Assembly: GCF_042684505.1 (NCBI RefSeq)
Contig: NZ_JBHULT010000003.1
Span: forward strand, 42,590 to 106,589
Source of the DNA: Salinimicrobium flavum
Lineage (GTDB): Bacteria > Bacteroidota > Bacteroidia > Flavobacteriales > Flavobacteriaceae
DNA length: 64,000 nucleotides
Reading direction: 5' to 3'
The notes under the pieces were generated by a model. It made no database searches. It was not told the origin of the DNA and saw only the letters and a list, made by a program, of their open reading frames with translations. Shown here piece by piece: positions 53,128 to 62,347 of the stretch. The position numbers were made by a program, and so were the translations under genes. Within the stretch, counting starts at the first letter, position 1, and every line of letters begins with the position of its first letter.

Positions 53128-53302
53128 TAGTCGATATACGGGTAGTCGGGTGTTTTTTGTTTTTCTTCAGTATAACGCCACCAGAGTTACCAGGAACAAG
53201 AAGAAGAACTCAGGGAAAAATTTCAGCAGACGAGACCCAGGGAAATTTCTAAAACAGAATGATTAATTTTCCGCGCCGGTATTTCCACTTGTTTCGCTAT
53301 AT

Positions 53303-55669
53303 TTAAAACCGAACAGACAAGCCACCCCCTGCTCCGAACCTGTTGTCATAGCTGCCAAGTATCGAAAAATTTTTGGAAAGGAAATATTCCGCACCAACCT
53401 GGAACACCTCTTCCTTTTCAAAATTGTCACCATCAGGTAATTCATCAACCCAACCAAAATCTGCCTGGAATTCGTACTCGCCAAAAACTGCTATTCTCCG
53501 GAACAGCAGTATCTCCCGACTAATGCTTACCTGGGGACGCAATTTATGATCTATACGAAGGTCCAGATTGAACATGAAAGGGGTAAAATATCTTATTCCC
53601 GCAATAGCAGAAGTCGAAATTTCATCCATGCTGTCATGTTCTTCATTTTCCAGATTGATTCCGCCAAACACCCTGAACCAGTCATTTAAATATCTTTCAT
53701 AGGTAAGTTCTGCTTCCAGGTTTTCATTCCAGCCATATTCCCCGCGAAGGCTAAACTGATTCCGGATATTAGAGGAGACCACATTCAATTCAGTCATATG
53801 AGATGCCACATCAATCATTCCCCAGGTAAAGTAATGATTGCTTTTGTTGGTAAGAATTTTAAGAGGATGTTCCTTTAATCGTTCATCCCTGGGAGTACCA
53901 TAAGAATAAACCCGGGCCATCCCCGCGTCCATGTGGTACAGAATATGACAATGAAAAAACCAGTCCCCATACTCGTTAGCATCAAATTCGATAACTACCT
54001 TTTGCATGGGAGCAACATTTACGGTATGTTTTAGAGGAGAGTGTTCCCCCTTGTCATTTAAGACCCTGAAAAAGTGCCCGTGTAAATGCATGGGGTGATG
54101 CATCATGGTGAGGTTGTTAAGGGTAATTCGGGTTACCTCCCCTTGTTTTATTTTTATTTTATCGCCTTCAGACAATGGCACCCCGTTCATACTCCAGATA
54201 TAACGCTGCATATTCCCGGTTAAATTCAACAGGATTTCTCTCACCGGTTGATCAGAAGGGAACTGGGTGTTCTCCTGCGACTTAAGGTAGTCATAATTGA
54301 ATACTGCGAACATGTTCATGTCCTTCATTTCTTCCTCTGGATCCATTCCCTCCATCGGCATTTGGCTATCCCCGTTTTTGGTCGTCACTTTTGCATCCTG
54401 GTGATCTTCATGATCCATTTCCCCTGGATCCATGTCTTTGTTCTTAATGGTGTCTGTTTCATCTTGGGTTTGGTTCGTCTCCCCGTGATCCATCTTTCCA
54501 TGATCCATTTCATCCATGTTCATACCGTATTTTGCCATCATTTTTTCCGGTTCTTCCTTTCCGGGACGAAATTTCATCGCGGGAGCGCCCATCTTCATAT
54601 CCATGGCTGCCATTTCTTTCATCATTTTAACGAGGTCAGGTTTGGGCAGGTCGTCCGGTGCACTTATGTTTTCACCTTTACCAAGAAATGCAGAGGTTTG
54701 CCCTGTGCCATCTTGTGCTGTCGCTCTTACTTCCAGCTGCCCGCTCTGTGGAATAGTAACAATGAAATCATAGGTTTCTGCTACTGCAATGAAGGTTTTT
54801 TCGTGCTCTACGGGTACCACATCAAGCCCGTCTGCAGCTACTAATAAAGGATCGTTTTCTCCTCCAAAGGTTAACCAGAATTGAGTGGATGCCGCAGCAT
54901 TTATGAAACGGAGCCTTACTCTTTGCCCCGGTTGAAATTCGGGATACCTCATGGAAGTAGCTCCGTTGGTTAGAAAAGCGGGATAATAGACATCAGATAT
55001 GTCCACCCCTTCCATCCTTTGCCTCCAGAAGTTAAGCTGAGCGCCTAAAGCACCTTTTGAAATAGCTTCACTGAGAGGAACGACTGTATTCTTTTTAATT
55101 CCATACCATTCCAGCCCACGTTTTAGAGTTCTTAAAACTTCAGTAGGTTTCTCAAAAGTCCAGTCGGCCAGGACCAGGACCAGATCTGTATCGTAATCCA
55201 GATCCTCTTCAGGGTCTTCTATAACAATTGAACCATAAACACCATCCTGCTCCTGTAAGCCGGTATGGGAATGGTACCAATAAGTCCCCGACTGCTTCAA
55301 CTCAAATTCATAGGTAAAGGTTTCACCCGCTTTTATGGGCGGGGTGGACAGGTAGGGCACCCCGTCAAAAAAGTTTGGAAGCAGGAGACCATGCCAGTGT
55401 ACAGAGGTCTCGACATCCATATCGTTTTTGACATGAATTACTGCATACTCCCCTTCGGTAAACCTTAAGGTAGGTCCGGGGATACTTCCGTTAATGGTCA
55501 TCCCGGGTTTTTCCTTACCCCCAATATCAACTACCTCCTGGTCAATGGTTATTGTGTATTCCCTAATGGGCAGGTCATTTACATTTCCCTCTACTGATGG
55601 AGGTTTTTGAGCAAGCGCAAAATTCACATTGACAACTATCAGTAATGCGGCAATCAAATATATTTTCAT
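53303..55669 (-). CDS. CopA-type multicopper oxidase fused to a CopB-like outer-membrane domain
   Basis: A 788-residue secreted protein (FALAQ). Copper motifs are complete: VHWHGLLLP (His91 and His93), WYHSHTGLQ (133-139), HHPMHLHGHFF (524-534) and HCHILYHMDAGM (573-584). Between cupredoxin domains 2 and 3 is a Met/His/Asp-rich stretch (about 348-452), as in CopA/PcoA. After residue 600 there are about 190 residues of beta strands ending in LSVRF, which resemble CopB/PcoB outer-membrane barrels. It would oxidise Cu(I) and detoxify copper. The fusion suggests oxidase held at the outer membrane. Confidence 0.85.
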   Translation of the reverse strand: MKIYLIAALLIVVNVNFALAQKPPSVEGNVNDLPIREYTITIDQEVVDIGGKEKPGMTINGSIPGPTLRFTEGEYAVIHVKNDMDVETSVHWHGLLLPNFFDGVPYLSTPPIKAGETFTYEFELKQSGTYWYHSHTGLQEQDGVYGSIVIEDPEEDLDYDTDLVLVLADWTFEKPTEVLRTLKRGLEWYGIKKNTVVPLSEAISKGALGAQLNFWRQRMEGVDISDVYYPAFLTNGATSMRYPEFQPGQRVRLRFINAAASTQFWLTFGGENDPLLVAADGLDVVPVEHEKTFIAVAETYDFIVTIPQSGQLEVRATAQDGTGQTSAFLGKGENISAPDDLPKPDLVKMMKEMAAMDMKMGAPAMKFRPGKEEPEKMMAKYGMNMDEMDHGKMDHGETNQTQDETDTIKNKDMDPGEMDHEDHQDAKVTTKNGDSQMPMEGMDPEEEMKDMNMFAVFNYDYLKSQENTQFPSDQPVREILLNLTGNMQRYIWSMNGVPLSEGDKIKIKQGEVTRITLNNLTMMHHPMHLHGHFFRVLNDKGEHSPLKHTVNVAPMQKVVIEFDANEYGDWFFHCHILYHMDAGMARVYSYGTPRDERLKEHPLKILTNKSNHYFTWGMIDVASHMTELNVVSSNIRNQFSLRGEYGWNENLEAELTYERYLNDWFRVFGGINLENEEHDSMDEISTSAIAGIRYFTPFMFNLDLRIDHKLRPQVSISREILLFRRIAVFGEYEFQADFGWVDELPDGDNFEKEEVFQVGAEYFLSKNFSILGSYDNRFGAGGGLSVRF

Positions 55670-55973
55670 TCCTTTTTCAGTTAAATAAAATATTACCGGT
55701 TAATCAAATAGCCTTCTTTTTGGTTAGAATGTTATTTAATGGTTTTTGACAGAGTAGCTTTTCAATCTTTTTAAGGTAAACTCCATCGGGACTCGTTTCC
55801 GGAATTCTTTTTTACTTTCTATTTTCGGTATTGCTTAAAGCTACCTAATCGCAGATTTGAGACAAAATAAGGAACGTTAACATTTGGATAAATTTTCATA
55901 ATTGAATAAGCATTAGCTTACTTCACAGTTTTACAATCAATTCCTCTTTCTTCCTTAAAAAGCACATCGCAAG

Positions 55974-56001
55974 TTGCAGCTTTTGCTTTTTTGTAGTTTT
56001 G
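55974..56001 (+). promoter_or_regulatory. Upstream candidate promoter of the SusCD locus
   Basis: TTG (55974-55976), 17 bases, then TAGTTTTG (55994-56001), a TAnnTTTG match. It would give a leader of about 265 bases before the HYC_CC_PP gene. Confidence 0.35.
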
Positions 56002-56236
56002 CAAAAGTCCCAAACAGCCACCCGGGAAGGTTCTTGCTCATGGGATAAGAAACTCTTTTATATAAACGATAAAAGGGATGGAGCCTAAGTCACCTTTTTT
56101 AAATTACTCATGTACTCCATTTTTAAAATAAAATGGGAGAAGAATATTGTGTTCTTATTTGCAGTTCAGCCGAATAGAAACAGGAATTGTTCATAAGCTG
56201 TAAATAAAAAAAAAGAGGAAACTAATGTTAAAAATG

Positions 56237-56265
56237 TTGATCGCATTAGCATTTTATTATATTTG
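56237..56265 (+). promoter_or_regulatory. Promoter directly before the HYC_CC_PP gene
   Basis: TTG (56237-56239), 18 bases, TATATTTG (56258-56265), a TAnnTTTG match. The start codon is 7 bases after the -7 box, so the transcript would be nearly leaderless. Confidence 0.4.
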
Positions 56266-56271
56266 GCATTC

Positions 56272-56697
56272 ATGAAAAAAGTTTCCCTACATACTTTTTC
56301 GTTCATGATGGCCATTCTGGTCCTCTTTTCCACCATGTCTTTCACGGTGGAAAAGCATTTCTGTGGTAAGAGTTTAGTAGGGCACGCGGTATTTTCTTCT
56401 GTGGAAAAGTGCAAAACTGAGACACATTCCTGTGGAGTGGAAGGGATGATGAGCCACATGAAGATGGGTAAAGATTCCTGCTGCTCAGACACAACTGAAC
56501 GTATTCTGGGTCAGGATGAATTGAATGTTCATTCGGTTTCTTTCGATATTGTACCTCAGACCTTCATCGTACCTATTTCTTTTATTTTTATAGACCTCCT
56601 TCCGGAGTTATCTCCAGAGGTCATATCTTATCCTCCTTATGAACCTCCTCAACTGGTATATGACATTCAGGTCCTGTGCCAGGTATTCACCATTTGA
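56272..56697 (+). CDS. HYC_CC_PP-type small Cys-rich secreted protein
   Basis: About 141 residues from ATG at 56272. A signal or anchor helix (FSFMMAILVLFSTMSF) is followed by HFCGKSL, HSCGVEG, a CC pair (KDSCCSDT), a hydrophobic strand (FIVPISFIFIDLLPEL), and a PPYEPPQL tail, the three motifs that name a Bacteroidota family often encoded next to TonB-dependent receptors. His/Cys/Met residues (MMSHMKMGKDSCC) could bind copper or zinc; function is unproven. The SusC gene follows on the same strand. Confidence 0.75.
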   Translation: MKKVSLHTFSFMMAILVLFSTMSFTVEKHFCGKSLVGHAVFSSVEKCKTETHSCGVEGMMSHMKMGKDSCCSDTTERILGQDELNVHSVSFDIVPQTFIVPISFIFIDLLPELSPEVISYPPYEPPQLVYDIQVLCQVFTI

Positions 56698-56817
56698 TTT
56701 TACAGTTGTATCAATTTTGTTGATACTTATGGAGAATTAGTCATGCTTTTATAGTGTATGCTGATATCTCCCCGGCATTCTTATTTTCAAATTATCCAAT
56801 TTTAAAACACCTACTTT

Positions 56818-59800
56818 ATGAAAAGTAAATTTTTATTGATGCTGACCCTTTGTGTAGGGTTAGTAGGGCAGCTTACTTTTGCCCAGGAAAAAACAGTTAC
56901 CGGAACTGTAACCGACGAGAACGGTATGCCTATTCCGGGAGTGAATGTGGTGGTCAAGAATACAACCAACGGAACGCAAACCAATTTCGACGGGGAGTAT
57001 ACTATTACTGCACAGATTGGCGATGTTCTTAACTTCAGCTATATCGGAAAAAAGGTCGTTAATAGAACCGTGGGTTCCTCTACGGTTATTAACGTGGAGA
57101 TGGAGAAGAGCGCACAAGCCCTTGATGAGGTCATGGTCGTGGCCTATGGATCAGCCAATAAACGAAGTTTTACAGGAGCGGCCGAAACAGTCACCAATGA
57201 AGCCGTGACCCGTGGGGCAACCGCCAGTTTTGAAACGGCTTTACAGGGAAAAATTTCCGGGGTGAATATTTCTACTTCTGGTCAACCAGGAGGTCAATCT
57301 AATGTGCAGATTCGCGGGATTGGCTCCATTAGCGGTTCAACTCAGCCTCTGTACGTGCTCGATGGAGTGGTGATCAATACTGATTCGAATCTGAGGGCAG
57401 GGGATTATATGACGGGAAGTACCGGATACAATCCGTTATCTACGATCAATTCCGAAGATATAAAGAGTATAACAGTCCTGAAGGATGCTGCTGCTTCCTC
57501 TTTATATGGATCCAGGGCCGCAAACGGGGTGGTGATCATTACCACCAAAAAAGGAAAAAGGGGAGAGACTGAAATTTCCCTTGGAGTAGAGACCGGCTGG
57601 AGTGAGAACCTCACTGAAGAAAAACTGATCAACAATGAACAGTTCAAAGATCTTTGGATTGAGGGACAAATAAATCAATATATCCAAAACGGTGAAAATG
57701 CCGAATTCAGGAGAGTATATGGAGATAATTCTCTATACAGTACCTACCAGAATCAGGCCATTACAGATTATGAAGGTATTTATGGTAATACCAATGCCAA
57801 CGCAGACTGGATGGATGCTATTTACCAAACCGGAACCCTCAGAAAATACAATCTTTCTGCAAGAGGTGGGAATGAAAGTATTTCCTTTTTTGTATCAGGT
57901 AACTACCTGGATCAGGCAGGAACCGTTATCGAAACCGGAATGAAAAGATATTCCGGAAGGCTTAACCTGGAAAATCAGGCCAAGGACTGGATAAAGCTAG
58001 GTGTCAACCTTTCTGTTGCAAAATCTGAAAGGGATGCGGCCAATATTGACGGAGCCTATGCCGGGGGGTTAAACCCATTATACATGGCGCGTGTCTTGCC
58101 TCCAGCCGCTCCAATCTATGATCCTGAAGGATACGGTGGATTTGCAAACCTTCCGAATGATATCGAAAAGAATGCGAACCCTATTGGAGTCCTCAAAGTT
58201 GGGGAATATGAAAATACTGAATTCCGTGTTAGGGGAGATGCTTTTGCCGAATTCCAGATCCTGGAGCCCCTTAGTTTTAAAACAACCTTTGGTGTAGACC
58301 AGCAGGCAATAGATGAAACTCTCTATGACAATAAAGAGTTTGGTGCAGGGGGAGGAATCTGGAACGGGGTTCTAAACCGTGTAAAAAGTGAAGTTCTCCA
58401 ATACACGGTGTCCAATATCCTCAATTATAACGACAATTTTGGGAAACACGGTTTTGATGTGCTTTTAGGACATGAACTGCAGGTCTCGAAGATGAATTCC
58501 ATCAATGTATATGGCTACGATGTTCTTGATAGTGAATTGCTTTCGGCTAGTAGCATAGGGTCACTATGGTCACATACGGGATATGCAGAGAATTATTCCC
58601 TTCTTTCATACTTCTCGCAAGTGGCCTATAATTTTGATCAGAAGTATTACCTGTCGTCAAGTATCAGGAGAGACGGTTCCTCAAGATTTGGGAAAGCCGC
58701 TCGCTGGGGTACCTTCTGGTCTGTTTCAGGAGCCTGGGTTGCCACAGATGAAGATTTCATAGATGTAGACGGGCTGGATTATCTTAAATTTAGAGGTAGT
58801 TACGGTACCAACGGAAACCTGCCTCCGCAATATTATGCAGCATTGGCATTTTTTGAAACTGATGGAAAAGGTTATGGAGGAGAATCTGGTTTGTCTTATG
58901 GACAACTGCAAAATCCCGATCTTTCCTGGGAGCAAAGTAAAAACTTCAATTTTGGAATAGATTTGAACCTTTTCAGAGAAGTTGACCTTTCTGTGAATTA
59001 TTTCCATAAAAAAACACAAGATCTATTGCTGAATGTGCCGGTTTCACCTACAACAGGTTTCCTTACCCAGCTACAGAATTACGGGGAAATGGTGAACAAA
59101 GGATGGGAATTTGAAGTTGGGTACAGTCCTTTATCAAATGATAATTTCTCCTGGAGTACCAGTGCGAACCTGACGATACTTGATAATGAGATCACGAAGT
59201 TGAAAAATACCATTGTCTCTACCTACAGTGCGAGATATGGCCAGGATCCTTTGATCATTAAAGAAGGGGAGAGCATTTATTCTTTCTACCTCAGGGATTA
59301 CGCAGGCGTAGACCCCGAAACAGGCCTGGCCCAATATAATGTTCTGGAAAACGGGGAAAGAACCGGGGAAGTTACAACAGATGCACAGAGTGCCGGTTTC
59401 GGAATTTTCGGGAATGCCCTGCAGGATTTACAGGGAGGCTTCTTTAATGAATTCCATTATAAGAACTTTTCATTTGATTTTCTATTCACTTTTGGAATGG
59501 GAGGAAAAGTTTACGACCGTACTGCCTTTAAGCGGGATGATGATGGATATGCCCCTCAATTCACTAATACAGAGGCTCAGTTAAATCCATGGAACCCTAA
59601 TAACACAAATGCTACTGTACCAATCAGGATCAATGGAAATCCTACTTTTTCGAATGATGTTTCCACCAGGCATCTGTATGATTCAGATTACCTGAAACTA
59701 AAGAACGTGAAACTGAGTTATAAACTACCTTCCATGTGGAATACGGTAAAAGGTGGGTCTGTTTATGTTCAGGGGGACAACCTTTTACTGTTAACCGAAC

Positions 59801-59898
59801 TTGATGGGTATGATCCCGAAGCAGTCGCCGATGGGGTGAATTTCTTCCAGGTACCCACTGCAAGGACTTTAATGCTGGGACTTCAATTACAATTTTAG
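56818..59898 (+). CDS. SusC/RagA-family TonB-linked outer-membrane transporter
   Basis: A 1026-residue protein with a signal peptide (LVGQLTFAQ), a carboxypeptidase-D-like N-terminal domain (VTGTVTDENGMPIPGVNVVV), a plug (VQIRGIGSISGSTQPLYVLD, then DAAASSLYGSRAANGVVIIT) and a 22-strand barrel ending in LQLQF. It imports a large or scarce ligand with TonB energy. SusD follows 17 bases later. No sugar enzymes are nearby, and copper or iron factors surround it, so the cargo may be a metal complex (inference). Confidence 0.92.
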   Translation: MKSKFLLMLTLCVGLVGQLTFAQEKTVTGTVTDENGMPIPGVNVVVKNTTNGTQTNFDGEYTITAQIGDVLNFSYIGKKVVNRTVGSSTVINVEMEKSAQALDEVMVVAYGSANKRSFTGAAETVTNEAVTRGATASFETALQGKISGVNISTSGQPGGQSNVQIRGIGSISGSTQPLYVLDGVVINTDSNLRAGDYMTGSTGYNPLSTINSEDIKSITVLKDAAASSLYGSRAANGVVIITTKKGKRGETEISLGVETGWSENLTEEKLINNEQFKDLWIEGQINQYIQNGENAEFRRVYGDNSLYSTYQNQAITDYEGIYGNTNANADWMDAIYQTGTLRKYNLSARGGNESISFFVSGNYLDQAGTVIETGMKRYSGRLNLENQAKDWIKLGVNLSVAKSERDAANIDGAYAGGLNPLYMARVLPPAAPIYDPEGYGGFANLPNDIEKNANPIGVLKVGEYENTEFRVRGDAFAEFQILEPLSFKTTFGVDQQAIDETLYDNKEFGAGGGIWNGVLNRVKSEVLQYTVSNILNYNDNFGKHGFDVLLGHELQVSKMNSINVYGYDVLDSELLSASSIGSLWSHTGYAENYSLLSYFSQVAYNFDQKYYLSSSIRRDGSSRFGKAARWGTFWSVSGAWVATDEDFIDVDGLDYLKFRGSYGTNGNLPPQYYAALAFFETDGKGYGGESGLSYGQLQNPDLSWEQSKNFNFGIDLNLFREVDLSVNYFHKKTQDLLLNVPVSPTTGFLTQLQNYGEMVNKGWEFEVGYSPLSNDNFSWSTSANLTILDNEITKLKNTIVSTYSARYGQDPLIIKEGESIYSFYLRDYAGVDPETGLAQYNVLENGERTGEVTTDAQSAGFGIFGNALQDLQGGFFNEFHYKNFSFDFLFTFGMGGKVYDRTAFKRDDDGYAPQFTNTEAQLNPWNPNNTNATVPIRINGNPTFSNDVSTRHLYDSDYLKLKNVKLSYKLPSMWNTVKGGSVYVQGDNLLLLTELDGYDPEAVADGVNFFQVPTARTLMLGLQLQF

Positions 59899-59915
59899 AC
59901 TTAAAAAGCAAAAAA

Positions 59916-61364
59916 ATGAAAATATTAAAAAATACATTAGTGATCTTAGGTTTGCTTTCCCTCCAGGGATGTAGCGAAGATGTGCTGACACAGACACCAG
60001 ACCATGTAATTTCTGAAAATCTGGTACTCAATTCCGTAGAAAAACTGGATAAACTACTCGTTGGTACATACAATGAAGTTTCCCGAAACACCTATCTCGG
60101 AAGGGTCTTATACAAAAGGGCGGCTGTTAAAGGAACAGATTTCAGGTTTGTGAAAACCACCTTTAATCCAAGGGAGTATGAATCTATCGCCTATAAATAT
60201 GAGGAAAGCGCGAACAATAGCGGAAGCTGTGAAGCGCTGTGGCGACAGTCTTTTAAAGCCATCAACAACCTGAACCTTATCATCAATAACATTGATGCAG
60301 CAGAAGGTAGTGCCACAGCAAAGCAGGAGATCCTGGGGGAAGCTCTTGGACTTAGAGGAATGGTATATTTTGATTTAGCCCGAACTTTTGCCTATCCATG
60401 GATAAAGTCCGGAGCCTCTTCTCAAGGTCTGCCGCTAAAACTTTCTTCGGAAGAAGTTGTGGTAGAAAGAAGCTCTTTGGGACAAACTTATGACCAGATC
60501 CTTCTGGATCTGCAGACGGCTCATGATCTTCTGGGAGAAAATACCTGGGAGCAGGGTAGTACGCAATACCTCACCAAGACAGGCATCAAGGCTTTAATGG
60601 CCAGGGTATACCTTTATAAACAAGACTGGGATAATGCTCTGAAATATGCTGAAGAAGTAATTTCAGCCAGAGGGGAATCGAACCTTATGGGAGTAGATTC
60701 CTATGTCTTTGATGACTATAATTCCGAATCCCTTTTTGAATTGAGTATCACCAGCCAGAATTCTTTAGGAAGTAATGGTCTTGGAGCACAGTTTGACGTG
60801 AAAGACGGGGGGCAGGGAGATGTGATCGCCACGCAGACCTTTGTTGACCTTTTGGGTGCCTATGAGAATGATCCCCGTGCTGCGCTCCTTGAGGAGGATA
60901 AAGAAGGAACACAGCAGGCTTTCGTTAAATACACCAATAGAAGTGACGGAGGAGGACTTAGTGCTCATAATATTCCTGTACTTAGGTTGTCTGAAATGTA
61001 CCTGATCGCGGCAGAAGCAACTGCTCATGGAGCCGGAGGAGGAGACACTGAGGCGTTGAATTATTTGAATACTCTTATTGAAAACAGGACTACCAACTTT
61101 GCATCCCACAAGGCAACCGAAACCGGAGAAGCCCTTAAAGATAGGATCGCCGATGAGAGGAGAAGGGAACTTGCCCTTGAAGGCCATGGTGTATACGACT
61201 ACATTCGCAGGGGAAAAGATATACTACGTCCCGTAGATGAACATGTGAATACCGGGGTGGATGCAGCGAACCTTGATATTCAGGCTACAGATAACAGGAC
61301 GATCTGCCCTATCCCGGCAAGTGAGGTAGAAGCTTCGGGAATGCAGCAAACAGAAGGATATTAA
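59916..61364 (+). CDS. SusD/RagB-family surface lipoprotein
   Basis: A 482-residue lipoprotein (SLQGCS, Cys19) with TPR-like helices typical of SusD: LWRQSFKAINNLNLIINNI, ALGLRGMVYFDLARTFAYPW, TGIKALMARVYLYKQDW, and ISSKMYLIAAE-type SEMYLIAAEA. It caps SusC and binds the ligand at the surface. It is 17 bases after susC. Its ligand-binding residues cannot be read by eye. It starts at ATG 59916. Confidence 0.92.
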   Translation: MKILKNTLVILGLLSLQGCSEDVLTQTPDHVISENLVLNSVEKLDKLLVGTYNEVSRNTYLGRVLYKRAAVKGTDFRFVKTTFNPREYESIAYKYEESANNSGSCEALWRQSFKAINNLNLIINNIDAAEGSATAKQEILGEALGLRGMVYFDLARTFAYPWIKSGASSQGLPLKLSSEEVVVERSSLGQTYDQILLDLQTAHDLLGENTWEQGSTQYLTKTGIKALMARVYLYKQDWDNALKYAEEVISARGESNLMGVDSYVFDDYNSESLFELSITSQNSLGSNGLGAQFDVKDGGQGDVIATQTFVDLLGAYENDPRAALLEEDKEGTQQAFVKYTNRSDGGGLSAHNIPVLRLSEMYLIAAEATAHGAGGGDTEALNYLNTLIENRTTNFASHKATETGEALKDRIADERRRELALEGHGVYDYIRRGKDILRPVDEHVNTGVDAANLDIQATDNRTICPIPASEVEASGMQQTEGY

Positions 61365-61385
61365 AAAGAGAAAACTAAAAATCAG

Positions 61386-61424
61386 GGAGATCAGATCATT
61401 CAAAAAATGAGATGACTGGTCTCC
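61386..61424 (+). promoter_or_regulatory. Intercistronic hairpin between susD and the PepSY gene
   Basis: GGAGATCAG pairs with CTGGTCTCC, with ATCAT/ATGA extending the stem. No T-run follows, so it may mark mRNA processing or lower expression of the PepSY gene rather than end transcription. Confidence 0.4.
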
Positions 61425-61439
61425 TTAAATAAAATAAAA

Positions 61440-62171
61440 ATGGTAAAAAGAAAAACAGCCTTAAAATTAAGGCAAACCCACAGGTATCTTGGATTATTCC
61501 TGGGAATTCAATTCATCATGTGGACCGTGAGCGGACTCTATTTCAGCTGGACCGATATTGATGAGATCCACGGAGATCACTACCGGAATGCCGAAATGGT
61601 GCACACGAATTTTTCAGGACTTCAGAGTCCTTCAGATATGAATCCTGATACTGAGATTCACGCAGTAGAACTTAAAGAAATTGCAGGGGAACCTTATTAT
61701 TGGATCAACCATGGAATTCTTCAGAATGCGAAGACAGGAGAGATCAAACAGGAAATTTCACAGGAGGAAGCCCTCGCGGTAGCCGACAAACATATGATGG
61801 AGGGGTTGAAAATTGAGAATGTAGAAAAAATAACTTCTACAGGGAAACATCACGAATATCGTTCGGGACCACTTCCGGCATATGTGATCTCCTACGACAC
61901 TCCCGAAAATATCAGGGCCTATGTACATGCAACAACCGGGAGTTTCCAATCCCTTAGACACCGGGACTGGCGTTGGTTTGATTTTCTTTGGATGACCCAT
62001 ACAATGGACTACGAAGGCAGGGATGATTTTAACAACATTATACTTAGAGCATTCTCTTTACTGGGATTGATCACGGTATTAAGTGGTTTTGTACTGTGGT
62101 ACATTTCTTCCCCAACTGTTCGGAAAGTTATTAATCCGAAAAAGAAGAAGAAAAAGAAAACCCGTGTTTAA
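61440..62171 (+). CDS. PepSY-domain membrane protein
   Basis: A 243-residue protein with an N-terminal helix (YLGLFLGIQFIMWTVSGLYF), a periplasmic part with a PepSY-like fold (about 110-175), and a C-terminal helix (LRAFSLLGLITVLSGFVLWY) before a Lys-rich tail. In Bacteroidota such proteins occur next to TonB receptors that take up iron chelates and are proposed to reduce the metal. Here it follows SusCD by 75 bases. It may be a reductase for the imported metal; not proven. Confidence 0.8.
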   Translation: MVKRKTALKLRQTHRYLGLFLGIQFIMWTVSGLYFSWTDIDEIHGDHYRNAEMVHTNFSGLQSPSDMNPDTEIHAVELKEIAGEPYYWINHGILQNAKTGEIKQEISQEEALAVADKHMMEGLKIENVEKITSTGKHHEYRSGPLPAYVISYDTPENIRAYVHATTGSFQSLRHRDWRWFDFLWMTHTMDYEGRDDFNNIILRAFSLLGLITVLSGFVLWYISSPTVRKVINPKKKKKKKTRV

Positions 62172-62240
62172 AAATTATTAACCTCCGGATCCCGGCAACG
62201 GGATCCTTTACGGCTCTTTTAAGATAGAACTCAATTAGTC

Positions 62241-62272
62241 AAAAAAGGCTGTCAAAAGACAGCCTTTTTTAT
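62241..62272 (+). terminator. Terminator after the PepSY gene
   Basis: AAAAAAGGCTGTC pairs with GACAGCCTTTTTT around AAAA; it ends the SusCD-PepSY unit before hutH. Confidence 0.88.
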
Positions 62273-62308
62273 TAACTGAAGCGTGGGCAAGAAAATAGCC
62301 CGCCGGGG

Positions 62309-62319
62309 TTTTATCTTTA
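62309..62319 (+). promoter_or_regulatory. Candidate hutH promoter -7 region
   Basis: TTTTATCTTTA lies 29 bases before the hutH ATG and is identical to the sequence before hutI (minus, 24329-24339). Confidence 0.3.
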
Positions 62320-62347
62320 GAGGAGGCGTCTTTGAAAAAATTAATCA

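Larger units (their letters stand above)
55670..56271. other. Long intergenic region upstream of the HYC_CC_PP gene
   Basis: About 600 bases between divergent genes. It has two candidate forward promoters (55974-56001 and 56237-56265). No gene is credible; a 17-codon ORF beginning ATGGAGCCTAAG near 56078 is unsupported. Confidence 0.4.

Noticed and set aside
54248..54844. 198-residue ORF antisense to the Met-rich part of the copper oxidase
   Set aside because: His-rich translation arises from ATG/CAT codons of the Met-rich segment in reverse.
56078..56131. 17-codon leader peptide upstream of the SusCD locus
   Set aside because: It has no regulatory codon run, no following attenuator hairpin and no conservation evidence.
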